Positions 32,161 through 37,490 of a stretch of DNA of 37,490 nt are shown here, piece by piece. Position 1 is the stretch's first letter. Every line of letters begins with the position of its first letter. The notes under the pieces were generated by a model. It made no database searches and was not told where the DNA came from. It saw only the letters and a program-made list of their open reading frames with translations. The position numbers and the translations under genes were made by a program. The stretch is from NCBI RefSeq assembly GCF_944327115.1, contig NZ_CALVGS010000016.1, positions 1-37,490 of the forward strand. The letters are read 5' to 3'. This DNA is from an uncultured Traorella sp. (GTDB lineage Bacteria; Bacillota_I; Bacilli_A; Erysipelotrichales; Erysipelotrichaceae).

Positions 32161-33597
32161 TTAATCTAAATCTTCACCATTGCTGGCGATAACTTTTTTA
32201 TACCAATAGAATGAATCTTTTTTATAACGATTATAGGTGCCATTACCATAATCATCAGCATCTACATAAACGAAACCATACCTTTTTTTCATTTCTCCTG
32301 TAGATACAGAAACTAAATCAATGCAGCCCCATGCTGTATATCCAATTAAGTCAACACCATCTTCTACCGCTTTTTTCATTTCTATAATATGATCACGCAA
32401 ATATTCGATACGATATGGATCATGAACAGTTTTGTCTTTTTCTAATTTATCTATACATCCTATTCCATTTTCTGTAATCATTATTGGTACCCGATAGCGA
32501 TCATACACTTTAAGTAAGGTATATCTTAGTCCTACAGGATCAATTGGCCAATTCCAATCTGTTTCTTTTAGATAAGGGTTTTTTATACCACCCATGATAT
32601 TTCCACTAGTTTCATCTTCGAATTTTAGTGTACTTTCTGTAATGCTCTGGTAATAAGAGAAAGTATAAAAATCACAAGTACCTTCCTTTAAAATTTGTTT
32701 TTCTTCATCATTTAAGTGAAGATGAATTTTGCTTTTTTCAAAGTATTTTATTGCATAAAATGGATATTCACCCTTTAACATTACATCTGAACACATGCAG
32801 TTGTGTATTAGATCATTTTTTTGTACAAGAAGATTATCATCTGGGTGACAAGTTCTAGGATAACGGGTTATATGACAGATCATTGTACCAAAATGGAAAT
32901 TAGGATTAATTTTTCTTCCTAGCTTTACGGCTTTAGCACTTGCTATTAAAATATTATTTAAAGCATTTAATCTTAACTCCGGTTCATCTTTTTGATCATT
33001 AAAATATACTGTTCCTTTTAAATAAATTCCTCCTTGTATTAAATTGGATAAAGGTAACAATAAATTATTTATCTCATTAAACGGAAGCCAATATTTAACA
33101 TATTCTTTATACCTGTTGAAAATCACTTCACAATATTTTACATAAAGATCAATAACTTTTTTATTTGTCCACCCATTATATTTTTTTACTATATTTAGTG
33201 GCATTTCATTATGAGAAATTGTAACTATTGGTTCTATATTGTACTTCTTTAATTCTTTAAATACATTTTCATAAAAGAGAAGACCTTTTTCATTTGGAAA
33301 TTCATCATCGCCATTTGGATAAATCCTTGTCCACGCTATCGACATTCGATAACTCTTAAAATTCATCTCTGCCAACAAAGCTATATCTTCTTTATAATGA
33401 TGATAAAAATCCGATGCTTTTTTTGAAGGAAAAAAATATTTTTCATCCATTTCTAAGGAGATTCTTCTTGGACTTTGATGCGAACCTACCGTTATTACAT
33501 CAGATACATTTAACCCTTTTCCGTCCTCTAGATAAGCTCCTTCAAATTGATTTGCAGCAGTAGCTCCGCCCCATAAAAAATCTTTGCAAAACGTCAT
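32161..33597 (-). CDS. 6-phospho-beta-glucosidase, glycoside hydrolase family 1
   Basis: A 478-residue GH1 TIM-barrel enzyme that cleaves beta-glucoside-6-phosphates delivered by the PTS. The opening FLWGGATAANQFEGAY is the family signature. The acid/base glutamate lies in WLPFNEIN (about 170) and the nucleophile in ITENGIG (about 375). ITWTRIYP-like SIAWTRIYPNGD and GYTAWGCIDLVS are further GH1 blocks. The phosphate-binding loop (S-x-K-x-Y-type near KKRYGFVYVD) favours the 6-phospho class, and the partner EIIBC makes this certain enough. The ATG shares a base with the EIIBC stop (TAATG). It uses markedly AT-rich codons. Confidence 0.93.
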   Translation of the reverse strand: MTFCKDFLWGGATAANQFEGAYLEDGKGLNVSDVITVGSHQSPRRISLEMDEKYFFPSKKASDFYHHYKEDIALLAEMNFKSYRMSIAWTRIYPNGDDEFPNEKGLLFYENVFKELKKYNIEPIVTISHNEMPLNIVKKYNGWTNKKVIDLYVKYCEVIFNRYKEYVKYWLPFNEINNLLLPLSNLIQGGIYLKGTVYFNDQKDEPELRLNALNNILIASAKAVKLGRKINPNFHFGTMICHITRYPRTCHPDDNLLVQKNDLIHNCMCSDVMLKGEYPFYAIKYFEKSKIHLHLNDEEKQILKEGTCDFYTFSYYQSITESTLKFEDETSGNIMGGIKNPYLKETDWNWPIDPVGLRYTLLKVYDRYRVPIMITENGIGCIDKLEKDKTVHDPYRIEYLRDHIIEMKKAVEDGVDLIGYTAWGCIDLVSVSTGEMKKRYGFVYVDADDYGNGTYNRYKKDSFYWYKKVIASNGEDLD

Positions 33598-34970
33598 TAT
33601 TCATCATCTCCCCATTTTAAAACAGCCATCATAATTACAGTTACAACCATTGCGACAATAACTCCCAACATATAGTAGACAAATGTATCTGTTACTGCCA
33701 AAACAATTGTACCAAAAGGTACAAATCCGAAAGATAAATATTTCACTTTAAATAAAGCCATAATTGCACCACTTACTGCTCCACCAATAATTGTAGAAAG
33801 TAATGCCTTACGATATTTTGTAATTAACCCAAATAAAACTGGTTCTGTAACTCCAATCAATGCTGTAACCCCAGTTGACAGTCCTAACGATTTAGTATCC
33901 TGCTTTCTTGACTTGAAGAATATATATAATGCACATGCTGCCATTGCAGAGTTAGAAGCAGCTGACGTAACAGGATACAGAAAATCATAACCTAATGTCG
34001 ATAGGTTCTGTGCAATTAATGGAGTCATAGCTACTTGCATTCCCGACATCAACATGAAGGGATAAATTGCTCCACAAACAGCTCCGCCTATTGGACCAAG
34101 TGTTTCATATAGCCATAAAATAGCCTCTGCTAAAAAGGTTCCTAACCATCCGCCAATTGGCGCTAATAATGCCCATCCTACTACTGCTGATACCATTACA
34201 GTAACCAATGGCGTTACAATAATATCAATCATCTTCGGTACAAATTTCTTACAAATCTTTTCAATATAAGATTGAAAATAAACAGTTAATATAGCTGGTA
34301 TTACTGTTGAAGAATAACCTGCATATGTTATAGGAATGATACCAAATAGTTTTATTGAGGTTCCTGACATAGCTGAAAACGCAGGTAACATAAGAATGGC
34401 ACTTGTTGTTGCCGCAAGAACAGGACTGCATTTAAATCTTTTTCCCGCAGAATATCCAATTAATACTGGCAAAAAATAGAACGCAGCTTGAGCACAGTTA
34501 AAAAAGAATACATAAGTTTCTCCGTTTGGATCTAGCCAACCGAAAGACTGTACAGAATATAAAACCCCTTGTAGCAAACCACAAGCTACAATTGCTGGTA
34601 TAATTGGAGCAAGTATGGATGTTAGAGTATCCATTAATATCATAAATAATCCTTTGATACTATGATCTTTTTTTAGATCTACATCTAAATTTTCATCGAT
34701 CACTGCTTCTTCTTGAAATCCAGCTAACTGACAAACAACTTTATATACATCTCCAACTTCACCACCGATGATGATCTGAAATTGCTCTCCTGACCACTGT
34801 GTCCCCATTACTCCTTTTATTTTTTCAATCTCATTTACTTTTACTACACTCTTATCCCTCACATTAAAACGTAATCTAGTAACGCAATGAGTTAATTGTG
34901 TAATATTCTCTTTCCCACCAACACATTCAAGAATCTGTTTTGACATTTCTTCATAATTCTTTTTAGCCAT
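33597..34970 (-). CDS. PTS beta-glucoside transporter subunit EIIBC
   Basis: A 457-residue membrane transporter that imports and phosphorylates beta-glucosides. The EIIB domain (about 1-85) carries the phosphorylated Cys29 in QLTHCVTRLRFNVRD. The EIIC domain (about 105-455) has some ten membrane spans, with GxTEPVLFG (VTEPVLFGLITKYRK near 380), the conserved substrate-binding loop. BglF-type proteins usually carry EIIA at the C-terminus. Here it is absent and a separate EIIA gene sits at the head of the operon. SD GGAG lies before the ATG, and a second RAT/terminator switch precedes the gene. Confidence 0.93.
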   Translation of the reverse strand: MAKKNYEEMSKQILECVGGKENITQLTHCVTRLRFNVRDKSVVKVNEIEKIKGVMGTQWSGEQFQIIIGGEVGDVYKVVCQLAGFQEEAVIDENLDVDLKKDHSIKGLFMILMDTLTSILAPIIPAIVACGLLQGVLYSVQSFGWLDPNGETYVFFFNCAQAAFYFLPVLIGYSAGKRFKCSPVLAATTSAILMLPAFSAMSGTSIKLFGIIPITYAGYSSTVIPAILTVYFQSYIEKICKKFVPKMIDIIVTPLVTVMVSAVVGWALLAPIGGWLGTFLAEAILWLYETLGPIGGAVCGAIYPFMLMSGMQVAMTPLIAQNLSTLGYDFLYPVTSAASNSAMAACALYIFFKSRKQDTKSLGLSTGVTALIGVTEPVLFGLITKYRKALLSTIIGGAVSGAIMALFKVKYLSFGFVPFGTIVLAVTDTFVYYMLGVIVAMVVTVIMMAVLKWGDDE

Positions 34971-35033
34971 ATTTTTTCTCCTTTTCTAAATGTATATCTT
35001 TTCAGCACTGCGCGCTTATGCTGTTAAGACCTA

Positions 35034-35104
35034 AAATAATAAAACCCCATACAAAAACGTAATACGCTTTATGTATGAGGTTTCCGCCCTATTGGTTACA
35101 GTCC
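35034..35104 (-). promoter_or_regulatory. Second RAT-terminator switch, between licT and EIIBC
   Basis: On the minus strand the RAT-like element GGACTGTAACC-AATA-GGGCGGAAACC (35079-35104) overlaps the licT stop. It merges into terminator stem AAACCTCATACA/TGTATGGGGTTT (one T-G pair), followed by TATTATTTT. RAT and terminator share AAACC, so they exclude each other: bound LicT allows transcription into EIIBC-bglA. Confidence 0.75.
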
Positions 35105-35922
35105 TCGCGGGTACATAATCGATTGATGTGAAGCATTAAGTATAGCTTCTCTTCATCTGTTAATTCTATCTTTAATATTCCTTTCAAATATTCACTTACT
35201 TTTTTCACACAGTCATATGTTTTCTGATAATCATTTTTTAATTTATCATAGATCGTGTTATTATCAGAATAAATCAAATGCTTTGTTTTTCCTCTTTTTA
35301 ATAAATAATGCATATGAGATACAAATCTTGAATAATTGAAATTATCTTTATTGATCTTAATATCATATTCCTTTTCAATAATAGCTGTGATCTTATCAAT
35401 AATTTCATCATCCTGATTTACTTTTTTATTTCTATCCTGCTCTTCCGCATTGATGATATGCAAAGCAATATAAGCTGCTTCTTCTTTTGGAAGATATATA
35501 TTTAATTCCTTATGAATCAACTTTAATCCATACTCTCCGATACGCATTTCATTTTCAAATAAATGTTGGATATCATAAACGATCGGCAGTTTAATATTCA
35601 TCTTCTTTTTATATCTTTGAATACTGAAATTAATATGATCCGCTAATGTAAATACAATATTTGAACTAATCGGATTATCAATCACCATTCTTGCCTTATC
35701 AATGATTTTATTTGAAATATCTATGATTTCTTCGGGTATTTCATTGATCATTGAGATATATGCCTCATCAACATCATAATAGGACCGATTGATTCGTGTG
35801 ATATCTTCCAGATCTCTTGGAACACTTCCAAATCCGATTCCTTTCCCGGAAATGATCAATCTGTTTCCTGCACCATCTATCGCAATTGCGAAATTATTGT
35901 TGATATTTTTTATAATTTGCAT
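35089..35922 (-). CDS. licT: LicT/BglG-type transcriptional antiterminator
   Basis: A 277-residue RNA-binding regulator. The N-terminal CAT RNA-binding domain (about 1-55) opens MQIIKNINNNFAIAI with the usual GKGIGFG motif. PRD1 (about 65-165) contains ADHINFSI and YGLKLIH; PRD2 (about 170-275) contains FVSHMHYLLKR and LMLHINRL, with the phosphorylatable histidines. In this family EII-dependent phosphorylation of PRD1 inactivates the protein when no substrate is present, and HPr phosphorylation of PRD2 activates it. SD GAGGG lies in the EIIA end. Both RAT switches of the operon are presumably its targets. Confidence 0.95.
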   Translation of the reverse strand: MQIIKNINNNFAIAIDGAGNRLIISGKGIGFGSVPRDLEDITRINRSYYDVDEAYISMINEIPEEIIDISNKIIDKARMVIDNPISSNIVFTLADHINFSIQRYKKKMNIKLPIVYDIQHLFENEMRIGEYGLKLIHKELNIYLPKEEAAYIALHIINAEEQDRNKKVNQDDEIIDKITAIIEKEYDIKINKDNFNYSRFVSHMHYLLKRGKTKHLIYSDNNTIYDKLKNDYQKTYDCVKKVSEYLKGILKIELTDEEKLYLMLHINRLCTREDCNQ

Positions 35923-35924
35923 AT

Positions 35925-36389
35925 TTATCCCTCAATTATAATATCTCCAACATTCATCATTTCATTAAGATGTTTCTTTTCTACATCCTGTTTTCCGGTA
36001 ACGATGACCAACACTGAAGAATCATAACCTGATTCTTTGATCTTATCCATATCACATTTTATGATCGGTGTTCCTTTTTTTACTTTTTTATTTACAGATG
36101 TCAATATCTCAAAATATTGGCCATTTAAATTCACCGTATCAATACCAATATGAACAAGTACCTCTGTTCCGTTGCTCATTTTTAATCCAAAGGCATGCTT
36201 CGTAGGAAAGATCATCGTTAATTCTCCATCACACGGACTACAAATCACATCACCTTCAGGTTTGACCATAAAACCATCACCCATCAGTTTATCTGAAAAT
36301 GTTTTATCTTTACATTCACTAATATCCAGACACATTCCTTTAATTGGCATACTTATTGTGTTATCTTTCTTTTTCAAAAAATCAAACAC
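35925..36389 (-). CDS. PTS glucose-type EIIA (separate subunit)
   Basis: A 154-residue phosphocarrier of the EIIA-Glc class that passes phosphate from HPr to the EIIBC of this operon. H65 in FPTKHAFGL and H80 in VLVHIGIDTV correspond to the paired active-site histidines (H75/H90 in E. coli). ICSPCDGEL is the usual strand-turn block. Start: the ATG at 36395 is only two bases from AGGAGG, but the GTG at 36389 is 8 bases away and gives the family's typical opening MFDFLKKK, so I prefer the GTG. It is the first gene after the RAT-terminator leader. Confidence 0.9.
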   Translation of the reverse strand: MFDFLKKKDNTISMPIKGMCLDISECKDKTFSDKLMGDGFMVKPEGDVICSPCDGELTMIFPTKHAFGLKMSNGTEVLVHIGIDTVNLNGQYFEILTSVNKKVKKGTPIIKCDMDKIKESGYDSSVLVIVTGKQDVEKKHLNEMMNVGDIIIEG

Positions 36390-36403
36390 GGGCATCACCT
36401 CCT

Positions 36404-36463
36404 AAATAAAAAACTCCCACAAGAAATAACCAATAGGTTACGCCTCTTTAGGAGTTACGTTCT
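36404..36463 (-). promoter_or_regulatory. First RAT-terminator switch in the operon leader
   Basis: On the minus strand the RAT-like GAACGTAACTCCTAAAGAGGC then GTAACC (about 36436-36463) resembles the SacY/LicT target (GTTACTGATAAAGCAGGC). It overlaps the 5' arm of a terminator: AACTCC/GGAGTT with inner GTAACC/GGTTAT, then TTTTTTATTT (36404-36456). Binding of LicT to the RAT would prevent the terminator. Confidence 0.85.
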
Positions 36464-36476
36464 ATCTACATTTATT

Positions 36477-36505
36477 TTATAACACACAATGTAAGCGTTT
36501 GTCAA
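36477..36505 (-). promoter_or_regulatory. Promoter of the beta-glucoside operon with cre-like site
   Basis: Perfect -35 TTGACA (36500-36505) and TTATAA (36477-36482) on the minus strand, spacer 17. The plus-strand segment TGTAAGCGTTTGTCA (36490-36504) matches the CcpA cre consensus TGWAARCGYTWNCW at 12 of 14 positions and covers the spacer and -35, so glucose repression is likely. Confidence 0.8.
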
Positions 36506-36581
36506 TAACATATATCGATGATATGTGAAATTTTTATTACATTATTTGGTAATGATCGACTGTTGTATTTGAGTAAATCTA

Positions 36582-37487
36582 TTAAGATTCTTTTTCTTTC
36601 AGCAGCTTTAAATAATAACTTTTTTCTTGAGTAGGTATCTGTAAGGCATCCATTGCTTCATCAACACTTAGTTTCAAGGTCTTTGTCAGACTTTGAATAT
36701 CCTCTATACTCTTATTCTCGCTTCCTTGTTTTAAACCTTCCTTGATACCTTTCTCAATACCTATGCTCTCTACATATGCACCATAATCACACATCCGGCT
36801 GACCTCCTCTTCCTCTTTCTCCGTTAGCTTTACATCATACTTCTTCAGTCTTTCTATCTTCTCTTCTGATGACATATTATCTGCCATCACCCGTAAGATA
36901 TTCATTGATACTTTTTCGCTTTCCTTACACCCTAAGTATAACACAAGGATCTGCTGCTTATCAAAATATTTTTCTTCCTCACATGTTTCCCCGATGATAT
37001 GCTCCTCCACCATCCGGTACCGGTTGATACTTCCCTGCTTGTACTTCGGCGCATTGAACACGATCCAGATCGATACTACCTTCACGATATCATCATACTG
37101 TGCATGATCAAACAATTCCTCCACCTGCATCGATGTATTGCGGGAATTATAGTAATGTGCCCTGCTTAGGACATGGCTTTTTCCTTTCAATTCTCCCTGG
37201 GCTTCCAGATTGAGGATCATGGCAATCTTACCCTTGTCTTGCGGTAAAGAAGCATAGACAAGCGAGTCAAAGAAGATGCTGGTATCATCCTCATTATTTT
37301 CATTTCGATGGCCGCTGACAGTATGTTTATGTAAAGGGACATCCCCTTTTGGTTCAATGCATTCCATGATCTCATTGATCGGAACATTCATATATTCTTC
37401 CAGATAATCTTTCATGATATGAGCCAATACGATCTTATATCTTAGGATATGTTTAAAGGATTGATCAAGCGAAGCTTTTTTCTGCAT
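36582..37487 (-). CDS. Rpn/PD-(D/E)XK nuclease-family transposase-like protein
   Basis: A 301-residue protein of the recombination-promoting-nuclease/PDDEXK_2 group. The nuclease-type core is DDTSIFFDSLVYASL with the Asp, then IAMILNLEAQGELKG with the E-x-Q pair, and HYYNSRN (about 70-135). The C-terminal part is helical and ends with repeats IGIEKGIKEGLKQGSENK. In E. coli, Rpn proteins have nuclease activity; in gut Firmicutes these genes occur in many copies and their job is unclear. The ATG at 37487 is three bases from the window edge and the frame stays open beyond it, so the true start could be further upstream. Confidence 0.75.
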   Translation of the reverse strand: MQKKASLDQSFKHILRYKIVLAHIMKDYLEEYMNVPINEIMECIEPKGDVPLHKHTVSGHRNENNEDDTSIFFDSLVYASLPQDKGKIAMILNLEAQGELKGKSHVLSRAHYYNSRNTSMQVEELFDHAQYDDIVKVVSIWIVFNAPKYKQGSINRYRMVEEHIIGETCEEEKYFDKQQILVLYLGCKESEKVSMNILRVMADNMSSEEKIERLKKYDVKLTEKEEEEVSRMCDYGAYVESIGIEKGIKEGLKQGSENKSIEDIQSLTKTLKLSVDEAMDALQIPTQEKSYYLKLLKEKES

Positions 37488-37490
37488 AAA

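Noticed and set aside
36582-37487. Rpn-family gene as evidence of an active mobile element
   Set aside because: Despite the transposase-like label of the family, no terminal repeats or target duplication are visible and the 5' side runs off the window.

Overview
The window is AT-rich, Gram-positive-type DNA. Shine-Dalgarno sites are strong (GGAGG), promoters are sigma-A type, genes are packed in operons, and there are PTS/PRD regulators, a RicT-type protein and a DapH/PatA acetyl branch of diaminopimelate synthesis. The gene content fits a gut Bacillota, most likely Erysipelotrichia or a close relative. That placement is inference from gene content; no rRNA or tRNA gene was seen.

Layout. (1) 1-2900: the start of a fructose-type PTS EIIA, its PRD/EIIB-containing activator, an operator-like inverted repeat and a stand-alone AAA ATPase. 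(2) 2.9-9.3 kb, minus strand: purB-fhs (purine and one-carbon metabolism), a translationally coupled mini-operon patA-dapF-dapH, and an SRAP (abasic-site DNA-protein crosslink) gene behind a small coiled-coil protein. (3) 9.3-14.1 kb: a four-gene ABC uptake operon (binding lipoprotein, fused two-domain permease, ATPase, YesL-like membrane protein) of the ferric/AfuABC type. (4) 14.3-19.4 kb: guaB of the unusual Tritrichomonas-like class, rubrerythrin with a nearby perfect Fur-type box, and a zinc/cadmium efflux ATPase with its ArsR/SmtB repressor and operator. (5) 19.6-19.85 kb, plus strand: a previously uncalled 47-residue gene with a good promoter, SD and terminator. It has the features of a double-glycine-leader secreted peptide. 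(6) 19.9-24.3 kb, minus strand: the housekeeping run tmk-holB-ricT-rsmI flanked by a small membrane protein and a GNAT acetyltransferase. (7) 24.3-25.3 kb: a gene-poor kilobase with a promoter, a stop-interrupted relative of the 47-residue peptide, and a terminator. (8) 25.3-30.7 kb: a Cof-type HAD phosphatase, a short UvrA-like ABC ATPase, and a TetR-controlled three-gene membrane operon whose last product is built of 11-residue repeats. (9) 30.9-36.5 kb: an iron-type alcohol dehydrogenase and a beta-glucoside PTS operon (EIIA-licT-EIIBC-bglA) with two RAT/terminator switches and a cre-like site. (10) 36.6 kb to the end: an Rpn/PD-(D/E)XK nuclease-family gene that reaches the window edge.

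How the parts work together. The beta-glucoside operon imports, phosphorylates and cleaves beta-glucosides, and its own LicT product opens both RNA switches. The zinc operon is a self-contained sensor-pump unit. The TetR gene and its membrane operon share one divergent promoter core flanked by two inverted copies of a 12-base operator. The most novel candidate is the double-glycine-type peptide at 19639-19782 together with its decayed second copy at 24429. No exporter or receptor for it lies in the window.
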